From Jatrophihabitans_A lederbergiae (GTDB taxonomy: Bacteria; Actinomycetota; Actinomycetes; Mycobacteriales; Jatrophihabitantaceae): a DNA stretch of 64,000 nt. Under the pieces are notes generated by a model, which was given only the letters and a program-made list of their open reading frames with translations, had not been told where the DNA came from and did not search any database. Location of the stretch: the NCBI RefSeq assembly GCF_031845305.1, contig NZ_JAVREH010000009.1, positions 62,001-126,000 of the forward strand, read 5' to 3'. The stretch's first letter is position 1, and every line of letters starts with the position of its first letter. The position numbers and the translations under genes were made by a program. This document shows, in pieces, positions 1-7,430 of the stretch.

Positions 1-39
1 CGCGCGCCGCGGTCCCGCCGCGAGAGAGGGGCTCACCAT
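1..39 (-). CDS. Possible 5' end of the next leftward gene (partial)
   Basis: An ATG on the minus strand at 39 opens a frame that stays free of stops for 13 codons to the window edge. It lies 25 bases past the amidohydrolase stop, in the same direction, so it could be the next gene of that operon. Only 13 residues are visible and the ribosome binding site is poor. No function can be read. Confidence 0.3.
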   Translation of the reverse strand, partial: MVSPSLAAGPRRA

Positions 40-64
40 CAGGCACCCCAGCCACTCGACGAGA

Positions 65-1234
65 TCACGACGGCGTCCGGTGGCACGCGATAGCGAAGCC
101 GTAGAGCCGGTGGGCGGTACCGTTCAGGATTCGCTCGCCGGCGTCGCGGGCCTCGTCCGGTTCGAGGTCGTCGTGCTCGACCAGTTCGGAGAGCACCGTG
201 CCGAGGGCGCGCCGGCCGTCCCGGGCACCGATCCAGTGCAGCTCGGGAACCCGCGCGCCGTCGGAGCTGTACATCAGCTTGCCGAACGGAGCGATGGCCA
301 GCGCTGCCCGGGTCATCGTGGTCAGCTCCGTCACGGACAGGAACGGAATGGCGTACGACAGGTCGAGATAGACGTTGCCATAGACCGAGGCCAGGTAGGC
401 ACCCTCGCGGAAGTACGGCCAGCAGCCGTGCAGCAGGACGATATCCATCGAACGGTACGCCCGGTTCTCGAACACCGCCCGCAGCTCCAGCGGTGCGGCC
501 CGGCGCAGATCGGCGTCGGGATCGCCGTACCCGACGTGGAACTGGACGGGCAGGCGCTGCTCGGCGGCGGCCTCGAACGCGACGTGCAGCAGGGTGTCCA
601 GCAACGGCTTGTGGCCCAGCCGCACCGAACCGGACGCGGCGACCTCGTTCCGGGCACGCGCGAAGGACGCTCGCGCCTCGTCGTCCGGCCAGCGCCGGAT
701 GTCGAGACCGGTACGGTAGGCGGCGATGGTCTTGAATCCTGCGAAGCCCGCGGCCCGCACGTCTGCCAGCTCGTGACGCAGCGCCTCGACCAGGTCGTCG
801 TAGCGGGCATGCTCGGCGACGAGATCCTGAAACGTCAACTCCAGCCGTTGCAGCGCGACGTGGCCGGCTCCGCTGGCCGCTGTGAACGCCTCGTGGCTCA
901 GGGCCGATTCCGGCGCGGGATAACCGGTGTCGATGACCACGCCGCCGATCTTTGCGTCGGAGAAGAGCGCCGAGACAAGCTGTTCCGGACTCAACCTCGC
1001 CCGGGCCGCAAGCACCTCCGCCTCGGTGCGATGAACCCCGTGGAAGTCCGCCATCGCGCGGATCAGCCTGCGGTAGAAGGCAGTGTCGGCCGAGTGCGTC
1101 GTGCGCATCAGCTCGTCCGGTGACTCGGTGAACAGCTGCCGCCACTGCGCCGGGTCAGGGTAGTCAGCGGCCTGGATGGCGTGACAGTGGTTGTCGATAA
1201 CGGGAATGTCGCCGAGGTCGAGAAGAACAGTCAT
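65..1234 (-). CDS. Amidohydrolase (FluG N-terminal-like, metal-dependent)
   Basis: A 389-residue cytoplasmic protein predicted to be a metal-dependent hydrolase of the amidohydrolase-2 superfamily. The N-terminus carries the metal-binding H-x-H strand (IDNHCHA, about residues 13-19). Further candidate ligands are a histidine in QFHVGYGD and an aspartate in YSSDG near the C-terminus. The longer reading frame runs back into the upstream gene, so I chose the ATG at 1234, four bases past the stop of the glutamine synthetase. This pairing mirrors fungal FluG, where an amidohydrolase domain is fused to a glutamine synthetase-like domain. The substrate is not readable from sequence. It could release an amine or acid that the neighbouring ligase has glutamylated. 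Confidence 0.85.
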   Translation of the reverse strand: MTVLLDLGDIPVIDNHCHAIQAADYPDPAQWRQLFTESPDELMRTTHSADTAFYRRLIRAMADFHGVHRTEAEVLAARARLSPEQLVSALFSDAKIGGVVIDTGYPAPESALSHEAFTAASGAGHVALQRLELTFQDLVAEHARYDDLVEALRHELADVRAAGFAGFKTIAAYRTGLDIRRWPDDEARASFARARNEVAASGSVRLGHKPLLDTLLHVAFEAAAEQRLPVQFHVGYGDPDADLRRAAPLELRAVFENRAYRSMDIVLLHGCWPYFREGAYLASVYGNVYLDLSYAIPFLSVTELTTMTRAALAIAPFGKLMYSSDGARVPELHWIGARDGRRALGTVLSELVEHDDLEPDEARDAGERILNGTAHRLYGFAIACHRTPS

Positions 1235-1238
1235 GGCG

Positions 1239-2597
1239 TCAGAACCGGTAGAAGTGGTTGCGGATCTCGAACTCGTCACTCTCGGCCGAGAACGCCTGCT
1301 CCTCGGAACGGCGCACGGCGAGGTAGCAACGCGAGAGCAGATCACCCATGCTGTCCAGCAGGAACTCGTCACCCTGCAGCTCGTTCAGCGCCGCGGCCAT
1401 GGTCGAGGGCAGCGGGCGGACTTTGCCGCGTTCGAGCTCCTCGGGTGACATCCGGGCGGGGTCGCGTTCGCTCGGCTCCCCCGGTTCGAGTTCCCGCTCG
1501 ATGCCGTCCAGGCCGCACGCGATCAGGGCACCGAGGGACAGGTACGGGTTCGCGCTGCCGTCCGAGGCCTTGAACTCGATGTTGTAGCTCTGCTCCTCGC
1601 GCTGGTAGAACGGCGAGACCACCCGCAGCGCTGCCTCCTTGTTGTCGAAACCCCACGCGGTGGTCGTCGACGCCCAGGCGCTGGGCTTGAGCCGGCGGTA
1701 GGAGTTGTAGCTCGGAACGGTCAGGGCGCTCAACGCGGGCAGGTGCTCCGCAACGCCGGCGATGAAATGCCGCCCCAGCGTGGACAGGCCCCGGTCCGCC
1801 GACTTGTCGTAGAGCAGGCTGCGCTTGCCCTGGACGTCCCACAGGCTCAGGTGGACGTGCGCGCCGCTGCCGATCTCGTCCGGATACGGCTTGGGCGCGA
1901 ACGAGGCGAGCAGCCCGTGCCGCAGTGCGACACCGCGGATCGTGTCGCGGAACTTCAGCTGGTTGTCGGCGGCACCGAGGGCGTCGGTGTGCTTGACGGA
2001 GATCTCCTGCTGGCCGGGGCCGTACTCGTTGATCGCCTGCTCGACCTCCATCCCCTGCACCACCAGAGCGTCGATCATGTCGATCATGATGGCTGAATTG
2101 AGGTCGTGGCCGATCGGGCTGTAGACCGGGGCGTGGTCGACGAAGTCGAAGGGCACGTAGCGGCCCTCGTCCTCGCGCGCCAGGTAATACTCGTTCTCGA
2201 AGGTCGCCTGCACGGTGAAACCGGCCTCGGCGGCCCTGGCCAGGACGTCCTTGAGGTAGGACCGAGGGCAGGCGCCCCAGTTCAGCCGGTCGTGTCCCAG
2301 CTGGTCGCACAGCACGCTGGCACTGCCGGGCGCCCATGGCAGCACAGTGAACGTGTCGGGATCGGGAACCAGCCGGATCTCGCCGATCGGCTCCATTCCC
2401 TCGATGTCCACCACGGTTTCGAGCAGGTTGATCGCCATCTGGGCCCGGGTGAGGCTGACTCCCTCCAGCAGCTTGTGCTCGAGTTGGGCGACATGAATGG
2501 CCTTGCTGCGCGCGACGCCGCTGACATCGCAGTACTCGAAGCGGATTAGCTTCACATCCGCCTGGTGCGCGGCGGTGACGACTTCGTGGATATTCAT
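1239..2597 (-). CDS. Glutamine synthetase-like gamma-glutamyl ligase (FluG/GlnA3-4 type)
   Basis: A 452-residue class I glutamine synthetase fold: beta-grasp N-domain, then the catalytic domain. GSGAHVHLSLWD matches the ammonium/glutamate-binding loop region, and NPYLSLGALIACGLDGIE is the conserved helix near the ATP site. The loop KPSAWASTTTAWGFDNKEAALR differs from housekeeping GlnA and resembles FluG and Streptomyces GlnA3/GlnA4-type enzymes, which glutamylate amines rather than ammonia (family knowledge). The ATG at 2597 has AGGACAG just upstream. It sits between an SDR 29 bp upstream and an amidohydrolase 4 bp downstream. I infer amine catabolism rather than nitrogen assimilation; the exact amine is unknown. 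Confidence 0.85.
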   Translation of the reverse strand: MNIHEVVTAAHQADVKLIRFEYCDVSGVARSKAIHVAQLEHKLLEGVSLTRAQMAINLLETVVDIEGMEPIGEIRLVPDPDTFTVLPWAPGSASVLCDQLGHDRLNWGACPRSYLKDVLARAAEAGFTVQATFENEYYLAREDEGRYVPFDFVDHAPVYSPIGHDLNSAIMIDMIDALVVQGMEVEQAINEYGPGQQEISVKHTDALGAADNQLKFRDTIRGVALRHGLLASFAPKPYPDEIGSGAHVHLSLWDVQGKRSLLYDKSADRGLSTLGRHFIAGVAEHLPALSALTVPSYNSYRRLKPSAWASTTTAWGFDNKEAALRVVSPFYQREEQSYNIEFKASDGSANPYLSLGALIACGLDGIERELEPGEPSERDPARMSPEELERGKVRPLPSTMAAALNELQGDEFLLDSMGDLLSRCYLAVRRSEEQAFSAESDEFEIRNHFYRF

Positions 2598-2626
2598 GTG
2601 CTGTCCTCTCGCTGCAGGCCGCCGGC

Positions 2627-3376
2627 CTAGAGCATCACGTCTCCGCCGTTGGGACCCAGGGTCTGGCCGACGTAATACGAGCCGTCGGCCGAGGCGAGCA
2701 GCACCGCGGTCGGTGTCACCTCATCCACTGTGCCGAAGCGGCCTATCGGCAGCTCGGCGAGCTTCGCGCTGCGCCACTGTTCGGTCTCGCTGTCGAGTAG
2801 CGGGGTCTGGATGGGTCCGGGCGCGATGGCGTTCACCAGCACGCCACGGCGGGAAACCTCTCGGGCCAGGGCCTTCGTCAAGCCGATGACGCCGGCCTTG
2901 CTCGCCGAGTAGTGCGCCACCGCCCCGCCGCCGATCTGCCCCAGCTGCGAGGCGATGTTGATGATCCGGCCGTCGCCCCGCTCCAGCATCTGCCCGATCA
3001 GGGCGCGGGTGCAGAGAAACGTTCCGCGCAGGTTGGTGTTCACCACACGGTCCCAGTCCGCCACCGGCATGTCCGCCAGCAGCGACTCGGTGAAGATGCC
3101 GGCGTTGTTGACCAGGATGTCCACCCGACCGAACGTGGCCAAGGCCTGATCGGCCATCGCCCGCACGCTGGCCTCGTCGGAGACGTCGGTGCGCACGTAC
3201 AGCGCCTGCCGTCCGGTGTCCCTGATCCCGGCGAGCACCTCGGCGGCATCGGCTTCCGGCGCCAGGTCGGCGACCACGATGTCGGCCCCCTCGCGGGAGA
3301 ACGCGGTAGCGATACCTGCTCCGATGCCCGACGCTGCACCGGTGACGACGGCGACCCGCGCGTCCAGCTTGTTCAT
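2627..3376 (-). CDS. SDR-family NAD(P)-dependent oxidoreductase
   Basis: A 249-residue classical short-chain dehydrogenase. TGAASGIGAGIA (about residues 12-23) is the dinucleotide-binding glycine motif, NNAG lies near residue 90, and YSASK supplies the catalytic Tyr and Lys. VVADLA after beta-2 has an acidic residue that favours NAD(H) (inference). The ATG overlaps the stop of a 23-codon ORF as ATGA. It is the first full gene of the leftward SDR-GS-amidohydrolase operon, so it may oxidise an alcohol or aldehyde produced from the same substrate. The substrate is not predictable. Confidence 0.85.
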   Translation of the reverse strand: MNKLDARVAVVTGAASGIGAGIATAFSREGADIVVADLAPEADAAEVLAGIRDTGRQALYVRTDVSDEASVRAMADQALATFGRVDILVNNAGIFTESLLADMPVADWDRVVNTNLRGTFLCTRALIGQMLERGDGRIINIASQLGQIGGGAVAHYSASKAGVIGLTKALAREVSRRGVLVNAIAPGPIQTPLLDSETEQWRSAKLAELPIGRFGTVDEVTPTAVLLASADGSYYVGQTLGPNGGDVML

Positions 3377-3444
3377 CCGCGAGCCACCGCGCCGGCCAGC
3401 GGAGCCGGCTCGGTAACCACCTGTTCGCCCTCGACGTTGATCAC
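3373..3444 (-). CDS. Short 23-residue ORF translationally coupled to the SDR
   Basis: A GTG start at 3444 is preceded by AGGAG with 5-base spacing. The frame runs 23 codons (MINVEGEQVV then TEPAPLAGAVARG) and its TGA overlaps the SDR ATG as ATGA. The good ribosome binding site and the overlap suggest it is translated. It could be a leader that couples translation, or the stub of a once longer gene. No family was recognised. Confidence 0.5.
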   Translation of the reverse strand: MINVEGEQVVTEPAPLAGAVARG

Positions 3445-3475
3445 TGCCGCTCCTGACCGATCTGGCATTCTCGCA

Positions 3476-3504
3476 CGTCTGATAAGCAGCAGATATATCA
3501 GACG
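3476..3504. promoter_or_regulatory. 29-bp inverted repeat, candidate operator of the SDR-GS operon
   Basis: CGTCTGATA (3476-3484) and TATCAGACG (3496-3504) form a perfect 9-bp inverted repeat with an 11-bp spacer. It lies 32 bp upstream of the first start codon of the leftward operon. The centre-to-centre spacing of the arms is 20 bp, two helical turns, which fits a dimeric repressor or activator. No regulator gene lies next to it. Confidence 0.5.
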
Positions 3505-3624
3505 AGAGGGCCGAAGGCGATGCCGCGAGCTAGTTTGGGCCGAGGTTGCCATCGCAAACCGGTAGGTTCACCCCAGCGACGGCAGTTCCCTGGTTCGGCT
3601 CGCGGCACCAGCTAGCATGCATTG

Positions 3625-4683
3625 ATGGACGACGGCGAGCGCGGCCTCAGCCGGCTGCCACCGGTGCGGTACTACGTCAAGGTCACCGTTGCGGTGCTGC
3701 TCACCCTGCTTGCGGCATACGGCGTCTACCGCGCCCGCTCGATCCTGGTGCTGATCTTCCTCGGCCTGTTCCTCGCAGTCGGGTTGGAACCGGTGATCCA
3801 GCGGCTGGAGCGCCGTGGCATCCGCCGCGGGTTCTGCGTGCTCGCCTTCGGCCTGCTGATCGGCGCGCTGCTCGTGGGACTGGTCTTCCTGGTGCTCGCG
3901 CCGGCGACCGGAGAAGTCACCGATTTCGTCAGCTCGGTGCCCGATCTGCTGACCCGGCTGAACGAACGCCTGGCCGGCACGTCGGTCGGCGACTACCTGA
4001 ATCAGGGCAACGTCCAGCAGCGGATCCAGAGCGGCCTGTCCTCGGTGCTGGAAAGGTCGGCCAGCGGCATCTTCGGCATAGTCGGCGGGCTGATCTCGGC
4101 CGTCTTCACCGCCGTCACGCTGTTCATCCTGACGGTGTACTTCATGCTTGCCATGCCGAGATTGCGCGATGGCCTGGACCGGATCCTGGCCACCGACGAG
4201 CGGCGGGCCGTGCTCGACGAGTCCCTGAGCAAGGTCGGCGGTTACGTGACCGGCCAGCTGGCGATCTGCGCGTGCGCGGGGGTGGCGTCCTATATCGCGC
4301 TGGAACTCATCGGCGTGCCGTACCCGGCCCTGCTGGCCATCGTCATCACGGTGCTCGACGCGGTGCCGCAGGTCGGCGCGACCATCGGCGCGGTGCTGGC
4401 GGTGCTGGTCGCCCTGACCGCCAGCATCCCGGCTGCCCTGATCGCGTTGGTCTACTTCGTCCTGTATCAGCAACTGGAGAACTACCTGATCGCGCCACGG
4501 GTCTTCTCGCGGACGATCGCGCTCACCCCGCTGGCGTCGTTGCTGGCGGTGCTGGTGGGCGCGGCCCTGGCCGGGGTCGTCGGCGCCATCGTGGCGCTTC
4601 CGATGACGGCGGCAGGATCGACGATCTTTCGCAACACCTCGGCCGGTCGCAGCCTGCTGCGCGACGATGCGCGCACACCGTGA
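3625..4683 (+). CDS. AI-2E family transporter (membrane permease)
   Basis: A 352-residue integral membrane protein of the AI-2E/UPF0118 family, which includes TqsA-type exporters and small-ion antiporters. Paired hydrophobic helices lie near residues 15-65 (LLTLLAAYGVYRARSILVLIF). A large extracytoplasmic segment follows around 85-145, then five or so C-terminal helices, with the conserved VPYPALLAIVI and PQVGATIGA stretches. A TTG codon directly precedes the ATG; I prefer the ATG. It stands alone between divergent and co-directional neighbours. Family names imply autoinducer-2 export, but most members have no proven substrate. Confidence 0.85.
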   Translation: MDDGERGLSRLPPVRYYVKVTVAVLLTLLAAYGVYRARSILVLIFLGLFLAVGLEPVIQRLERRGIRRGFCVLAFGLLIGALLVGLVFLVLAPATGEVTDFVSSVPDLLTRLNERLAGTSVGDYLNQGNVQQRIQSGLSSVLERSASGIFGIVGGLISAVFTAVTLFILTVYFMLAMPRLRDGLDRILATDERRAVLDESLSKVGGYVTGQLAICACAGVASYIALELIGVPYPALLAIVITVLDAVPQVGATIGAVLAVLVALTASIPAALIALVYFVLYQQLENYLIAPRVFSRTIALTPLASLLAVLVGAALAGVVGAIVALPMTAAGSTIFRNTSAGRSLLRDDARTP

Positions 4684-4766
4684 ACGAGACCTGGCCTCGC
4701 ATAGGCGGCTGAGCACTTCTCGCACCGGCTTTGCTCACCTCTGCGGACTGCTGCGATCATAGAGCT

Positions 4767-5639
4767 GTGTTCGAGGACTTCACCGAATGGCGTCGGGACG
4801 TCGGCAGCGGCGTGCTGCTACACGGCCGCAGCGGCGGGAACGGTCCGCCGGTGCTGCTCTTGCACGGCCACCCGCGCACCCACACGACCTGGCACCGGGT
4901 CACGCCGTTGCTGGTCGACGCCGGCTACAGCGTTGTGTGCCCGGACCTGCGTGGCTACGGCCAGTCGTCCAAGCCGCCGACAACGCCCGATCACGCCCCG
5001 TACTCCAAGCGGGCGATGGCAGCTGACGGGGTGAGCTTGATGCGAGGGCTCGGCCATGCCCGCTTCGCCGTGGTGGGCCATGACCGTGGCAGCTACGTCG
5101 CGATGCGAATGGCCCTGGACTCCCCCGACTCGGTCAAGGCGCTTGCTGTGCTCGATTGCGTGCCGATCGGTGAGGCGTTGGCCCGAGCCGATGCCACCTT
5201 CGCCGCGGCGTGGTGGCACTGGTTCTTCTTCGCCCAGCCCGAGAAGCCCGAGCGTGCGATCCTCGCCGACCCCGATCGGTGGTATGGCGGAGACCCGGAC
5301 CACATGGGAATCGAGAACTACCGCGACTACCGGCGGGCGATCCACGATCCGGCGACCGTGCGGGCCATGCTGGAGGACTACCGCGCGGGCCTCGGGGTCG
5401 ACCGAGAGGCCGATGACGCCGACCAGGCGGCCGGCCACCGCATCAGCTGCCCCACGTTGGTCGCCTGGTCGGCGCGGGACGATCTCGAGATGCGCTATGG
5501 CGACGTGCTCGACATCTGGCGCCGGTGGGCGGTCGACGTGCGTAGCGCGGTGATCGACAGCGGTCACCACATGGCCGAAGAAGCGCCCGAGCAACTGGCC
5601 GGCGAGCTTGTCAGGTTTCTGTCGGCCAGTGCGCCTTGA
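4767..5639 (+). CDS. Alpha/beta hydrolase, haloacetate dehalogenase-like
   Basis: A 290-residue alpha/beta hydrolase starting at GTG 4767. LLHGHPRTH holds the oxyanion loop and DLRGYGQSSKP the typical strand-5 segment. GHDRGS carries an aspartate nucleophile rather than serine, and DSGHHMAEE carries the catalytic histidine. The WHWFF segment matches the halide-binding His-Trp of fluoroacetate dehalogenases, followed by the AQPEKPE loop. Fluoroacetate dehalogenases have Arg at nucleophile +1 and +4. Here +1 is Arg but +4 is Tyr, so the second carboxylate clamp is missing. Haloacid hydrolysis is therefore uncertain and an epoxide or other ester substrate is possible. The 3' end overlaps the convergent reductase by 76 bp. 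Confidence 0.8.
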   Translation: MFEDFTEWRRDVGSGVLLHGRSGGNGPPVLLLHGHPRTHTTWHRVTPLLVDAGYSVVCPDLRGYGQSSKPPTTPDHAPYSKRAMAADGVSLMRGLGHARFAVVGHDRGSYVAMRMALDSPDSVKALAVLDCVPIGEALARADATFAAAWWHWFFFAQPEKPERAILADPDRWYGGDPDHMGIENYRDYRRAIHDPATVRAMLEDYRAGLGVDREADDADQAAGHRISCPTLVAWSARDDLEMRYGDVLDIWRRWAVDVRSAVIDSGHHMAEEAPEQLAGELVRFLSASAP

Positions 5640-7174
5640 TGAAACTCCGGCCAGCGGCCGACTGCCCGTTCGGCGAAACCAGCCGTTCGCGGCTCGCTCG
5701 TTTCGAGAAGTGGAGTCAGCAGGCCGACAACCCCCAGCTTGTCCAGGTCGATCATGACCGAGCGCAGCCGGCGTGCCAGCTCGACGTCGGGTGCCAGTCG
5801 ACCGAACACGTCAGGCAGACCGATCCCCCGCTCCGGCCCGCTCCGCAGCGCCTCGGACGCCGCGCGCAACTCCGCCGCCCGAGGATCGTGGACGGTGATC
5901 GGCGCGCCGCTGAGGTCGATCCCCCGCGCATAGCGCAGCCAGGCACCGGTGACCACGGTCAGCAGCCGGCACGGCTGTCCGCTCGCGCTTGCCTGCAGAA
6001 GCGAGGGCAACAGGTAGTTCGGCATCTTCGTGGAGCCCCGGCGACACAGCCGTGACAGCTGGTCGCCGATCGCCGGGTTGCTGAAGCGTTCGATCAGGCT
6101 TCGCTGGTACCTCCACAGATCCATGCCCGGTAGATCACCCGGTAGCAACGGCGCGATCTCGACCCGCATCAACTGCCGGACGAATGCCGCGATCACCGGA
6201 TCGGCCATCGCCTGGTCCGTGCGTTCGTAGCCGGCGAGTGTGCCGAGGTAACCGAGCGCGCAATGGGTGCCGTTCAGCATCCTGGTCTTGATCAGCGTGT
6301 ACGGCTTCACGTCCTCGACGAAGCGGACGCCCACCTCGTCCAGCGGTGGCCGGGTAGTGCTGAAGTCGTCCTCGATGACCCACTGGGTGAAGGGCTCGGT
6401 GATCACGGGGCAGCGATCGGCCACCGCGAACTCGCCCTGAATCCGCTCGCGATCCTCGGACGTGATCGAGGGCGTGATCCGGTCCACCATGCTGTCGGGA
6501 AAGCTGACGTTCCGCTCGATCCACTCCGCAAGTTCGTCGTTGCGGCTCCGCGCGATGCCGAGAACCGCTCGTTCGGCCGTCGCTCCGCTGTCGGGCAGGT
6601 TGTCACACGGCAGCACCGTGAAACCCGCCACGCCGGCCGTTCTGCGCAGCTCCAGGGCATCCACCAGAACCTCGAACAGCGAGTCGGGCGCCGCGGACTG
6701 GCTGTCGTCCAGGGCGTAGCCGTCACCGGTGATGGTCAGCGTCACCAGCCGGGTGCGTGGATCGCTGAGCCGATTTCGTACGGCGTCTGCCTGGTCCGCC
6801 AGCAGCAGGTGCTCCGCGAGCACGCCGATCACCCGCGCCGCGCTTTCGTCGGCGCCGCGCGTCACGACGGTGAACAACCGATCCTGAGCGCGCAGCGCCG
6901 CGGCCAGCTCCCGGTTCGAGATGCCGACGCCGACGACCCCCCACTCGGAGTTGCCGCGCCGCGCGAGCTCGTCGAAGTACACGGCCTGGTGCGCCCGGTG
7001 AAAGCCACCGACGCCCAGATGCACCACGGCGGGAACCAGACCGGCGCGGTCATAGCCGGGAACCGCGACATTCCCCGGCAGCTCCGCGAGGGTGGCGTCG
7101 GTCAGGGGTACAGCGGGCAGGGGTACCGCGGACGCGGGCACACCAGGCGGCGGTGGATCAAGAAGGTGGGTCAC
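5564..7174 (-). CDS. Mannitol dehydrogenase-family oxidoreductase (fructuronate reductase-like)
   Basis: A 536-residue NAD-dependent polyol/uronate dehydrogenase of the long-chain mannitol dehydrogenase family. VVHLGVGGFHRAHQAVYFD is the N-terminal nucleotide-binding signature. KTRMLNGTHCALGYLG has the catalytic lysine with the conserved Asn and His. I chose the GTG at 7174 because GGGAGG sits 5 bases upstream. It is divergent from a GH2 glycosidase across a 256-bp shared promoter region. Together they would suit glycoside or glucuronide use, with this enzyme reducing fructuronate to mannonate or oxidising mannitol. Sequence alone does not separate UxuB from MtlK. Its last 25 codons are antisense to the end of the hydrolase gene. 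Confidence 0.85.
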   Translation of the reverse strand: MTHLLDPPPPGVPASAVPLPAVPLTDATLAELPGNVAVPGYDRAGLVPAVVHLGVGGFHRAHQAVYFDELARRGNSEWGVVGVGISNRELAAALRAQDRLFTVVTRGADESAARVIGVLAEHLLLADQADAVRNRLSDPRTRLVTLTITGDGYALDDSQSAAPDSLFEVLVDALELRRTAGVAGFTVLPCDNLPDSGATAERAVLGIARSRNDELAEWIERNVSFPDSMVDRITPSITSEDRERIQGEFAVADRCPVITEPFTQWVIEDDFSTTRPPLDEVGVRFVEDVKPYTLIKTRMLNGTHCALGYLGTLAGYERTDQAMADPVIAAFVRQLMRVEIAPLLPGDLPGMDLWRYQRSLIERFSNPAIGDQLSRLCRRGSTKMPNYLLPSLLQASASGQPCRLLTVVTGAWLRYARGIDLSGAPITVHDPRAAELRAASEALRSGPERGIGLPDVFGRLAPDVELARRLRSVMIDLDKLGVVGLLTPLLETSEPRTAGFAERAVGRWPEFHQGALADRNLTSSPASCSGASSAMW

Positions 7175-7430
7175 GGATACCTCCCGAAGCGAAGCGCTGG
7201 TCGCCCTGGGCGTCCCGCGGAACCGGTATGTCTGTGGCCAGCTCATCGACCGCGAAGACCCAACGTGTGCTGACGCTACCTGGTCGCGCCAGGGCGGCGA
7301 CCACTGCGCCGCGGGGATACGACGCCAGGGACGGCCGTCATGCCCGCCCGCAGCTGACCCGGCTCATCGTGCTAGGCATGGTGTATCGCTCACGGACGCG
7401 CCGTCGGCAACGCCACATCTGGAGGACTAT

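Noticed and set aside
80..1123. Long plus-strand open frame opposite the amidohydrolase
   Set aside because: It has the Arg/Gly/His-rich composition of antisense frames in high-GC DNA and no recognisable domain; the minus-strand frame carries clear family motifs.
3568..4725. 385-residue minus-strand frame opposite the AI-2E gene
   Set aside because: Highly charged, repetitive antisense composition; the plus strand encodes a clean membrane protein.
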